Assembly (NCBI RefSeq): GCF_000527095.1
Contig: NZ_AZUN01000001.1
Coordinates: 1,798,001 to 1,862,000, forward strand
Direction of reading: 5' to 3'
Origin: Methylomicrobium lacus LW14
Lineage (GTDB): Bacteria > Pseudomonadota > Gammaproteobacteria > Methylococcales > Methylomonadaceae
Length of the DNA stretch: 64,000 bases
How positions within the stretch are numbered: position 1 is the stretch's first letter; each line of letters starts with the position of its first letter. Below are positions 27,164 to 34,775 of this stretch, one piece after another. The notes beneath the pieces are model-generated. The model saw only the letters and a list, made by a program, of their open reading frames with translations. It was not told where the DNA came from and did no database searches. A program made the translations under genes and the position numbers.

Positions 27164-27220
27164 TCGTCAGTCCCTCAAAATCGAAAGTGGCTAAAGATTA
27201 TCAAAGACTCGCCAAAAAGA

Positions 27221-27235
27221 GAACAAAAAGAGAAC
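27221..27235 (-). promoter_or_regulatory. putative LexA operator (direct-repeat type)
   Basis: On the minus strand GTTC-N7-GTTC lies 58 bp upstream of the lexA start. This is the SOS-box pattern known from alphaproteobacteria. No CTGT-N8-ACAG palindrome is seen in the upstream region. Confidence 0.5.
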
Positions 27236-27496
27236 AAGAGCCGAAAAAATTTAAATTACTTATTAACTATCAAAAAGATACAAAAACAATCTGATAAGCT
27301 GAAACGGCGATATTTGCGGTTTCCTCGGTTTTTTATACCGCCCCTTAAACCCCTATCCTGTAGATAGTGAAAAAACCTTCGCGAAACCGTCTCTATAGAG
27401 AAGCGGCTTTCGAGAACCCGGCTGCCGCCTCACAAGTTTGCCAACAAAGACTAATCTTTAGCCATTGACTCAACCTATACAAAAGGACGTGTAAAC
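27236..27496. promoter_or_regulatory. divergent control region between lexA and the CRISPR operon
   Basis: AT-rich DNA with no gene. It holds a perfect 12-bp palindrome TCTCTATAGAGA (27390-27401) inside a larger imperfect inverted repeat (CGAAACCG on the left, CGGCTTTCG on the right, 27382-27412). The feature is about 90 bp before cas6 and is the best candidate for an operator of the CRISPR operon. Confidence 0.5.
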
Positions 27497-28459
27497 ATGA
27501 CCCAGCCATTTTCAGCCCCCACACTTCCGCTTTCGGTATTCCGCTTTCATTTTTCGGTCGAGCGGCCGATCCTCTTGCCGCCCTACCCTGGCTCCGCCTG
27601 GCGCGGCGCGTTCGGCACCGCGCTCAAAAAAACCGTCTGCATCGTCAGAAACACCCCATGCGGCGATTGTTTGCTGAAACACTCCTGCGCCTATTCCTAT
27701 CTGTTTGAAACGCCGCCGCCCGGCGACGCGCTAAAAATGCGCAAATACACCGCGGCTCCGCATCCTTTCGTGCTGCAATTGCCGGAGGATACGCGCGACG
27801 GCTCGGCCTATAAGCTGCAAACGGTAGTCTTCGGCCATGGGCAGCGTTTTTTCCCTTATCTCGTGCATGCCTTGAAAACCGCCGGCGAACAAGGCCTGGG
27901 CGCCAAACGCCAGGCCTTTCTGCTCGACCATATCGAACAATTGAGCGCCACAGCGCCCCCAAAAGTCATCTATCAGCACGGCAAACTCGAACCGCTCGCC
28001 GCGCCCGCGCCGCCCGACATTCCCGGCATGCCGCCGCGAATACGCCTGACTCTCCATACGCCGATGCGGATCAAACAGGACAGCAAAAACCTGAATGGCG
28101 CGCATTTCAGTTTTGCCGCCTTTTTCGGCAATCTGCTCAGGCGGATTTCGATGCTGACCTATTTTCATACCGACACGCCGCTCGAAACCGATTTTGCCGC
28201 GTTGATGCATAAAGCCAGACAAATTGAATTTGCCGGCAAAAACCTGAACTGGTACGACTGGACGCGCTATTCCTCGCGTCAGCAAACCGAAATGCAACTG
28301 GGCGGCGTGGTCGGCACGCTGGAACTCGACCTTGAAGGACTGGAAGATTTTTGGCCCTACCTCTGGCTCGGCCAATGGACGCACGCGGGCAAGGCGACCA
28401 GCATGGGCATGGGGCGTTATAGCATCGAAAGCGCCAACGGACACGCCGGCGATGGATGA
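27497..28459 (+). CDS. cas6: CRISPR precrRNA endoribonuclease Cas6
   Basis: 320 residues. The C-terminal half matches the Cas6 RAMP family: a ferredoxin-like core (IRLTLHTPMRIKQDSKNL), QQTEMQLGGVVGTLELDLEG and a glycine-rich loop near the end (HAGKATSMGMGRY). The N-terminal part carries four cysteines (CIVRNTPCGDCLLKHSC), possibly metal-binding. Cas6 cuts the repeat transcript at the base of the CCTT/AAGG hairpin, leaving the 8-nt ATTAAGAC tag. It is the first gene of the type III-A locus; a REP element separates it from the next gene. Confidence 0.88.
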   Translation: MTQPFSAPTLPLSVFRFHFSVERPILLPPYPGSAWRGAFGTALKKTVCIVRNTPCGDCLLKHSCAYSYLFETPPPGDALKMRKYTAAPHPFVLQLPEDTRDGSAYKLQTVVFGHGQRFFPYLVHALKTAGEQGLGAKRQAFLLDHIEQLSATAPPKVIYQHGKLEPLAAPAPPDIPGMPPRIRLTLHTPMRIKQDSKNLNGAHFSFAAFFGNLLRRISMLTYFHTDTPLETDFAALMHKARQIEFAGKNLNWYDWTRYSSRQQTEMQLGGVVGTLELDLEGLEDFWPYLWLGQWTHAGKATSMGMGRYSIESANGHAGDG

Positions 28460-28468
28460 GCATAATCC

Positions 28469-28529
28469 GTGGGAGCGACGCCTACGTCGCGACTAACATC
28501 TCAAATCGCGACGTAGGCGTCGCTCCCAC
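28469..28529. repeat. REP inverted-repeat element copy 2
   Basis: GTGGGAGCGACGCCTACGTC and its inverted partner flank CGCGACTAACATCTCAAATCG. It lies between cas6 and the CARF gene. Confidence 0.92.
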
Positions 28530-28619
28530 GGTATTTTTGCCACTTTGCCGAATGACTTAAAAACATCGCAAGCTTGCCAAGTGCATGTAATGACAACCGC
28601 CTCAGGCATAATCGGACTC

Positions 28620-29750
28620 ATGGAAAAAGACGCCAATCCTCAACACATTCTGCTCTGCGTGACCGGCTTGACGCCCCAAGTCGTGACCGAAACGCTTTAC
28701 GCCCTATACAGGAACGGACGCGCGATGCCCGCACAAGTGCATGTGCTGACGACGCGGGAGGGCGCGGAGCGCGCTCGGTTGACGCTGATCAACGACCATT
28801 GGCTGAACCGCTTCTACCGGGATTACCGACTTGCGGAAATCGCATTCGGCACCAGCCACATCCATATGCTGAGCGATCCGGCCGGCACCCCGTTGCAGGA
28901 TATTCGCAGTCAGAAGGATAACCAGTCCATGGCCGACGGCATCACCGAAATGATTCGAACGCTGACCGCAGACCCGGATGTCGCGCTGCACGTCTCGATA
29001 GCCGGCGGCCGCAAAACGATGGGCTTTTACGCCGGCTACGCCCTGTCCTTGTACGGAAGGCCTCAGGATTGCCTGAGCCATGTATTGGTCTCGCCCGACT
29101 ACGAATCGCATCCGCAGTTTTATTATCCGACGCCCTACTCGCAGATCATCTACGGCAACGATCCGAGCCGTAAACCGCTGGACACGCAAAACGCCGACGT
29201 GATGCTCGCCGACATCCCATTCGTGCGCCTGCGCCACGGCCTCGACGACGCGCTTTTGCAAGGCAAGAGCAGCTTCAGCCAAACCGTCGCCAAGGCCCAG
29301 CAAGCGCTGAATCCTTCCAGCCTGATCATCGACTTGCAGCATCGTCGTCTGATCGCACAGGATCAGGCGATCGTCTTACCGCCGGCAGATCTTGCCTTCT
29401 ATTGCTGGCTGCTGAAAAGGCAACTTTCCGCACAAGCCGAGCCGACCTGCCCCAACGATGGCGCGCCGGAAAGCGCATACGCCAGAGGCTATCTGTATGA
29501 ATATCAGCGCATTAACGGAGAAATGCGCGTCGCCGACCGAACCGAGCAGGCATTGCAGGACGGCATGAGCAAAGCGTTTTTCCTGCAACGAATATCAAGA
29601 ATCAACCAAAAACTGAAGCAAACTTTGACAGTCGCGGCCTCGGCTTATTTAATAACGGCCATAGGCAGGCGCCCGCACACGCGTTATCGCATCAATCTGA
29701 GCAATGAGCGGATCCATTTGATCCCAGGAGACCTAAAGCATGGCGATTAA
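28620..29750 (+). CDS. CARF-domain protein of the NE0113 family (CRISPR ring-nuclease/Csm6-associated)
   Basis: 376 residues from ATG 28620; two earlier in-frame starts exist without a good ribosome site. The N-terminal half is a CARF Rossmann domain (HILLCVTGLTPQVVTETLYAL; ALHVSIAGGRKTMGFYAGYA, the ligand-binding loop). The C-terminal half looks like a winged helix (ISRINQKLKQTL, TRYRINL) with no HEPN RxxxxH motif. The family is known from type III loci and is annotated as a ring nuclease that removes cyclic oligoadenylate; that activity is not proven by this sequence. It overlaps cas10 by 11 bp. Confidence 0.8.
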   Translation: MEKDANPQHILLCVTGLTPQVVTETLYALYRNGRAMPAQVHVLTTREGAERARLTLINDHWLNRFYRDYRLAEIAFGTSHIHMLSDPAGTPLQDIRSQKDNQSMADGITEMIRTLTADPDVALHVSIAGGRKTMGFYAGYALSLYGRPQDCLSHVLVSPDYESHPQFYYPTPYSQIIYGNDPSRKPLDTQNADVMLADIPFVRLRHGLDDALLQGKSSFSQTVAKAQQALNPSSLIIDLQHRRLIAQDQAIVLPPADLAFYCWLLKRQLSAQAEPTCPNDGAPESAYARGYLYEYQRINGEMRVADRTEQALQDGMSKAFFLQRISRINQKLKQTLTVAASAYLITAIGRRPHTRYRINLSNERIHLIPGDLKHGD

Positions 29751-32427
29751 CCCCTTGCTGGAACAATCCAGCCGTATCGCATTGGCGGCGTTTTTGCATA
29801 ATCTCGGCAAATTTGCCGAACGGGCCAGACTTCCGGTCGACCCGGAGGTGCTGGATGCGAACAAGCAACTGTATTGCCCGCATCGCAAAAACCACGTCGA
29901 CGACAGAGGCTGGTTCACCCACGTCCACGCGGCCTATACCGGTTTGGCGATGGATGCGATCGAAGATTTTTTGCCCGATCTGACGGGAACGGATTTTGCG
30001 CCGTTCGGTTCATGGAAAACCCAGGACGCCGATGATTCGTTCATCAACGCGGCCGCGATGCACCATAAGCCGAAAACCTTTCTGCAATGGGTGATCGCCA
30101 CCGCCGACCGGGTCGCTTCAGGTTTCGATCGGGAAGAATTCGAGCAATACAACGCCGCGGACGAAGGCACCGCAACCGGGAAAAACCACTACACCGCGCG
30201 CCAATTGCCTCTGTTCGAGCAGATACGACTGCATGGCGAAGCGCCGCAAGCCTACGCATACCGTTACCCGCTCAAACCGTTATCGCCAAACAGCATTTTT
30301 CCGGTCAAGGCGGCGGGATACGAAAGCAACGACAACGCGGCCGCGCAGCAAGAATACAACGACCTGTGGCAGGGCTTCACCGCGGCGCTCAGGCAGATGC
30401 CGAAAGCGCACCGCGCCAACGGGTCTTTATGGCTCGATCATTTCGAAACGCTCTGGGGCGTCTATACCCAGGCGATCCCTGCCGCGACCGCTTTCAATGT
30501 CCGCCCCGACGTGTCGCTGTACGACCATTCCCGCGTCACCGCGGCGCTGGCGACGGCTTTGTGGCGCTATCATCAAGAGCGCGGCGAAACCGGAGAGAGC
30601 GCCGCCGAAGCGCTGAAAGATCCGCAAAAAAGCTGGAGCGAAAACAAATTCCTGCTGATTCAGGGCGATTTTTTCGGCATTCAGGACTTCATCTTCGCCA
30701 GCGACGGCGAAACCGGCAAACGCGCGGCCAAACTGCTGCGCGGACGTTCGTTTTATGTATCGCTGCTGGCCGAATGCGCGGCGCTGAAAGTGCTCGATAC
30801 GCTGGATTTGCCGTCCACCAGCCAGGTGATCAACGCGGCCGGCAAATTCATGATCGTCGCCCACGACACCCCGGCGACGCGGGAAAAACTGCAACAGGTG
30901 CAAAACACACTCGACGCCTGGTTTTTAGAACACAGCTTCGGGCAAGCCGGCGTCGGCCTCGCCTGGACCGAAGCCAGCTGCAATGATTTCCGCCGCGGCA
31001 AAAACGGTCAAGACAGTCCCTACCGGCAACTGATCGACAAATTGATAAGACAAATGGAGATCATCAAAAACCGGCGTTTCGATCTCTGCGCAAAATCCGC
31101 CGAGGCCATCGTCTTCAACGGTTTCCTCGACCGTTTCGACAACACCAAGGGCGTCTGCAAGATCGACGGCCGTTCGCCGGCGACCGAAGCCTTCGAAGAG
31201 GATTATATCTGTCGACTCGCCAAAGACCAGATGGACATCGGCGCCTGGCTGGTCAACCCGGCTAAGCAGCGCATCCTGATTAGCCGCGAAACATTGACCC
31301 TCGGCAGCGAAGTCAAAATTCCGATCTTCGGCTATCACGTCGGCTTCGTCGAAAATGAAGACCGGCAAGGCAAATTCGGCGAACAAGCCAGAAACGGCAA
31401 CTTACTCCGGGCCTGGGATTTTTCCTTGCCTGATACCGATCCAGACCGAGCGCTTTGGAACGGCTACGCGCGCCGCCACATCAACGCCTATGTGTCGCTG
31501 GCCGATGAACGGGACATACAGGAAGAACTTTTGGGCAAGTACATCGGCATCGAAGAACCGCTCGAACTGGATGCCGTCAAAACGTTGAACCATCTCGCCT
31601 GCAGCGATCGGAAACTCGCCCCCGAACGGCAGGACAAATGGCTCGGCATCAGCGCGCTGTCCACCCTGAAAGGCGACGTCGACAATCTCGGCCAGATCTT
31701 CGAAAAAGGACTCGGCAACGACATCAGCTTCAGCAAAACCGCCGCCCTGTCCCGGCAAATGAATGCATTTTTCACCGTTTACCTGCCCTGGCTCTGCCGA
31801 AACGAATTTCAGGACAGCTACACCGTCTTCGCCGGCGGCGACGATTTTTTCCTGATCGGGCCCTGGCTGTCGCAAATCAAGCTGGCCGGCAAAATGCGGC
31901 AAGCTTTCCAAAGCTATGTCGCAAACAATCAGGAGGTACACTTTTCCGCAGGCATCTGCACGACCAAGCCGGGCCTTCCGATCACGCAACTGGGCGACCT
32001 GGCCGAAGATGCGCTGGAAGCGGCCAAGGGGCATAATCCCAAAAACCAAAAGCCGGCTCCGAAAAATGCGGTGACCTGTTTCAATCAACACATTGGATGG
32101 GACGAGTTTGCGGAATTGACCGGTCAGCGCCAACAGAACCTGCTCCGGCTCAGCGAGGACAACGGCTTAAGCACCGGCTATGTTTACGGCCTGCTGAACC
32201 TGATCGAGATGGCCGAAAAGGTCGAACAAAACCCTGAAAACGCCCTCTGGCACAGCTACTTTGCCTATCGCACCGCCAGGATGCTGGAACGCAAAAAGCT
32301 GGATAAAGACCAGCGTAAACAAAGGCACGCCGCACTGGCGGAAGAAATCGCCAATGCGGGAATCAAGGGGCATGGCGGTAACTATCGAGTAACCCTGTTT
32401 TGTCACTTGTACCAACAACGCGACTGA
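29740..32427 (+). CDS. cas10: Cas10/Csm1, type III-A signalling subunit
   Basis: 895 residues. The N-terminal HD-like motif reads FLHNLGKFAERA (H20-N21), so the metal-binding Asp of HD is Asn. The Palm/GGDEF cyclase motif is intact (VFAGGDDFFLI, GGDD 699-702) and follows ALSTLKGDVDNLG, a Csm1 hallmark. The protein should make cyclic oligoadenylate upon target-RNA binding, but cleavage of single-stranded DNA by the HD domain is doubtful. C-terminal helical domain is present (residues ~780-895). It starts within the CARF gene and ends before a REP element. Confidence 0.92.
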   Translation: MAINPLLEQSSRIALAAFLHNLGKFAERARLPVDPEVLDANKQLYCPHRKNHVDDRGWFTHVHAAYTGLAMDAIEDFLPDLTGTDFAPFGSWKTQDADDSFINAAAMHHKPKTFLQWVIATADRVASGFDREEFEQYNAADEGTATGKNHYTARQLPLFEQIRLHGEAPQAYAYRYPLKPLSPNSIFPVKAAGYESNDNAAAQQEYNDLWQGFTAALRQMPKAHRANGSLWLDHFETLWGVYTQAIPAATAFNVRPDVSLYDHSRVTAALATALWRYHQERGETGESAAEALKDPQKSWSENKFLLIQGDFFGIQDFIFASDGETGKRAAKLLRGRSFYVSLLAECAALKVLDTLDLPSTSQVINAAGKFMIVAHDTPATREKLQQVQNTLDAWFLEHSFGQAGVGLAWTEASCNDFRRGKNGQDSPYRQLIDKLIRQMEIIKNRRFDLCAKSAEAIVFNGFLDRFDNTKGVCKIDGRSPATEAFEEDYICRLAKDQMDIGAWLVNPAKQRILISRETLTLGSEVKIPIFGYHVGFVENEDRQGKFGEQARNGNLLRAWDFSLPDTDPDRALWNGYARRHINAYVSLADERDIQEELLGKYIGIEEPLELDAVKTLNHLACSDRKLAPERQDKWLGISALSTLKGDVDNLGQIFEKGLGNDISFSKTAALSRQMNAFFTVYLPWLCRNEFQDSYTVFAGGDDFFLIGPWLSQIKLAGKMRQAFQSYVANNQEVHFSAGICTTKPGLPITQLGDLAEDALEAAKGHNPKNQKPAPKNAVTCFNQHIGWDEFAELTGQRQQNLLRLSEDNGLSTGYVYGLLNLIEMAEKVEQNPENALWHSYFAYRTARMLERKKLDKDQRKQRHAALAEEIANAGIKGHGGNYRVTLFCHLYQQRD

Positions 32428-32448
32428 CAGGAAAAATGCAAACCATCC

Positions 32449-32507
32449 GTGGGAGCGACGCCTACGTCGCGACTTGACGCTAATCGCGACGTAGGCGTCG
32501 CTCCCAC
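32449..32507. repeat. REP inverted-repeat element copy 3
   Basis: Same arms as copy 2, with a short loop CGCGACTTGACGCTAATCG. It lies between cas10 and csm2. Confidence 0.92.
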
Positions 32508-32590
32508 CACAGCCTTAACGACTTGGCGATGGTATGACCCAGAGCCTAGAGACGAAACAATTTTTTTTGCATACGACCCAGGAGAATCCA

Positions 32591-33043
32591 ATGGCGACAT
32601 ACCCCCCACAACGGCAAAGCCACGGCTATCGCGGCGGGCACGACGACAAGCCGGCCCACAAGCCGCTCGATACCTCGAGAATCCAGCTCAAAGACATCAA
32701 GGCCGATCTATTCGATGTGATCGCCAGGGAAACGGCCGAAACGATCGCGGACAACAAAAACAGCAACAAGCCGACGCAATTGCGCCGTTTTTATGAAGAA
32801 ATCGTGATGTGGGAAAGCAAAGCCGGCCAGCACCCGGACAAGTTTGACGAATACCTGCCGTTCATTCGGATGATCAACGCCAAAGCCGCCTATGCCCTGG
32901 GCAGAAAATTGGTCGACGACAACTATGTCAAACTGATCAGTGACGGCCTGCAACAGGTTGACAGCCTGAAGACCTTGCGCCACTTCAAACTGTTCATGGA
33001 AGCCTTCATGGGCTTTTACAAAGAAAAAAGACCCAAAGACTAA
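32591..33043 (+). CDS. csm2: Csm2, small subunit of the type III-A complex
   Basis: 150 residues from ATG 32591 with SD AGGAGA. A disordered, charged N-terminus (~40 residues) is followed by an all-helical domain (TQLRRFYEEIVMWESKAGQ; AKAAYALGRKLVDDNYVKLI; RHFKLFMEAFMGFYKE) typical of Csm2/Cas11. It lines the crRNA-target duplex in the Csm complex. It precedes csm3 by 12 bp. Confidence 0.9.
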   Translation: MATYPPQRQSHGYRGGHDDKPAHKPLDTSRIQLKDIKADLFDVIARETAETIADNKNSNKPTQLRRFYEEIVMWESKAGQHPDKFDEYLPFIRMINAKAAYALGRKLVDDNYVKLISDGLQQVDSLKTLRHFKLFMEAFMGFYKEKRPKD

Positions 33044-33055
33044 CGGAGATTCGCG

Positions 33056-33775
33056 ATGCAACTGACTCATATCCAAAAACTGACCGGCCAGATCGAACTG
33101 CTCAGCGGCCTGCACATCGGCAGCGGCAACACCGAAATCCACATCGGCGGCACCGACAATCCGGTCATCAAGAACCCGATCACCCAGGAACCCTATATCC
33201 CCGGCTCCAGCATCAAAGGCAAAATACGCAGTTTGCTGGAGTGGCATCTGGGCGTGGTCGGCCATACCGACGGCCAACCCTTGAGCTTCAGGCACCTGAA
33301 AAAATTGGACGGCAACGTGCTGGATAAAGCCAAGGCCTTGATCAAGCTGTTCGGCGGCGCGCCCGATGGCGAGATCGACGAGACCTTGGTGAAAGAAATC
33401 GGCCCCACCCGCCTGTCATTCTGGGATTGCTCGCTGGACCCTCAATGGGTGAAAGAAATGGATGCCAAAAACCTGCTGCTGACCGAAACCAAAATGGAAA
33501 ACATGATCGACCGCATCCGCGGCACCGCCGAGCATCCCCGCAACACCGAGCGCGTGCCGGCCTCGGCCAAGTTCGACTTCAAACTGACGATCCGCGTGCA
33601 TGACCACGAAGACCTGACCGACACGATCCTGGTCGGCCTCAAGCTACTCGAACTGACCGGCCTCGGCGGCTCCGGCTCGCGCGGCTACGGCAAAATCGCC
33701 TTTAGAGACTTGCGGCTCGACGGCCAGGACATCCAGGCGAAACTCGATCGGCTCAACCTGCAAGAGGCGGCGTGA
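33056..33775 (+). CDS. csm3: Csm3, RAMP backbone and target-RNA ribonuclease
   Basis: 239 residues. GLHIGSGNTEIHIGGTDNPV contains the catalytic Asp (D34, equivalent to D33 of S. thermophilus Csm3), followed by PYIPGSSIKGKIRSLLEWH and the glycine-rich LTGLGGSGSRGYGKI. Several copies form the backbone on the crRNA and cleave bound RNA every six bases. The stop overlaps the start of csm4 by 4 bp. Confidence 0.95.
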   Translation: MQLTHIQKLTGQIELLSGLHIGSGNTEIHIGGTDNPVIKNPITQEPYIPGSSIKGKIRSLLEWHLGVVGHTDGQPLSFRHLKKLDGNVLDKAKALIKLFGGAPDGEIDETLVKEIGPTRLSFWDCSLDPQWVKEMDAKNLLLTETKMENMIDRIRGTAEHPRNTERVPASAKFDFKLTIRVHDHEDLTDTILVGLKLLELTGLGGSGSRGYGKIAFRDLRLDGQDIQAKLDRLNLQEAA

Positions 33776-34767
33776 TGCAGAGCTTTTGTGCGTCGCTGAC
33801 GCCTTTGTCGGCCTTCGCCACGCCGCTGAAGGGCGATACGCTGTTCGGCCAACTCTGCTGGGCGATTCGCAACCGCTTCGGCGAGACCCGGCTGATCGAA
33901 TTGCTGAACGGTTACACCGAAGACAGGCCGTTCGCGGTGATTTCCGACGCCTTTCCGGAAGGCTACTGGCCGTTGCCGAAACTGCCGGGCAGCTTTTATG
34001 CTCTGCCGGAAGACAAGGATCGCAAGGCCGTCAAGAAGCGCGCCTGGCTGCCGGAAGCCGCCTTCGACAAGCCGCTCGCCGACTGGCTGCAACAATCCGT
34101 CGCCGCCTCCACCATCGCCGCGCAGCAAGCCGTGGGAGCGACGCCTTTATGCCCTTCAGGGTGCACGTCGCGACTAACAACGCTCAGCGAAAAACACCCC
34201 CAGCCCCACAACACCATCAACCGCCAGACGAATACGACCGGCGCCAACGGCTTCGCGCCCTACAGCGTCGAGCAGGAATGGTTCATTCCGGGTTTACGCT
34301 GGACGCTGCGCCTGCTGCTGGATACGGATCGATTGAGCGCGGAAGACTGCCGGCGGTGCCTCACCGACATCGGCGACTTCGGTTTCGGCAAGGACGCCAG
34401 CATCGGCCTCGGCAAATTCGAGATTGCGGATTTCCAGACAGCCCCCTTGCCGGCGCAAAACGGCGCCGACGCCTGCCTGACGCTCGCGCCGTGCGCGCCG
34501 CAAGGCCTGGGTTACGACAGCCGGCGCAGTTACTATCAAGTGTTTACCCGCTTCGGCCGGCACGGCGACATCGCCGTGCACCAGCAAGGCAAGCCCTTTA
34601 AAAATCCGGTGTTGCTGGCGCAAACCGGCGGCGTTTTTGCCGTCAGCCCGCCGGCGCGCGGCTTTATCGGGCAAGGCATCGGCGGCGAAAAGCAATTGTC
34701 CAAAACCCTGGACGCCACGGTGCAGCAAGGCTACGCGCCGGTGCTGCCGATCGCGGCGCATTTTTGA
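33772..34767 (+). CDS. csm4: Csm4, RAMP subunit binding the crRNA 5' tag, with in-frame REP insertion
   Basis: 331 residues. The first residues SFCASLTPLSAFATPLKGDTLFGQLCWA and the C-terminal SPPARGFIGQGIGGEK match Csm4, which holds the 5' tag of crRNA and contacts Cas10. Residues ~120-137 (VGATPLCPSGCTSRLTT) are encoded by a single REP element: the DNA matches the GTGGGAGCGACGCC and ACGTCGCGACTAA parts of the repeats between the neighbouring genes. The insertion keeps the frame and probably forms a surface loop. Overlaps csm3 by 4 bp. Confidence 0.9.
   Translation: MMQSFCASLTPLSAFATPLKGDTLFGQLCWAIRNRFGETRLIELLNGYTEDRPFAVISDAFPEGYWPLPKLPGSFYALPEDKDRKAVKKRAWLPEAAFDKPLADWLQQSVAASTIAAQQAVGATPLCPSGCTSRLTTLSEKHPQPHNTINRQTNTTGANGFAPYSVEQEWFIPGLRWTLRLLLDTDRLSAEDCRRCLTDIGDFGFGKDASIGLGKFEIADFQTAPLPAQNGADACLTLAPCAPQGLGYDSRRSYYQVFTRFGRHGDIAVHQQGKPFKNPVLLAQTGGVFAVSPPARGFIGQGIGGEKQLSKTLDATVQQGYAPVLPIAAHF
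34132..34176 (+). repeat. single REP element inside csm4
   Basis: GTGGGAGCGACGCC, then a non-matching TTTATGCCCTTCAGGGTGC, then ACGTCGCGACTAA. It is one unit of the REP family seen in inverted pairs elsewhere in this locus, and its length keeps the csm4 frame open. Confidence 0.82.
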
Positions 34768-34775
34768 GGGAAGTC

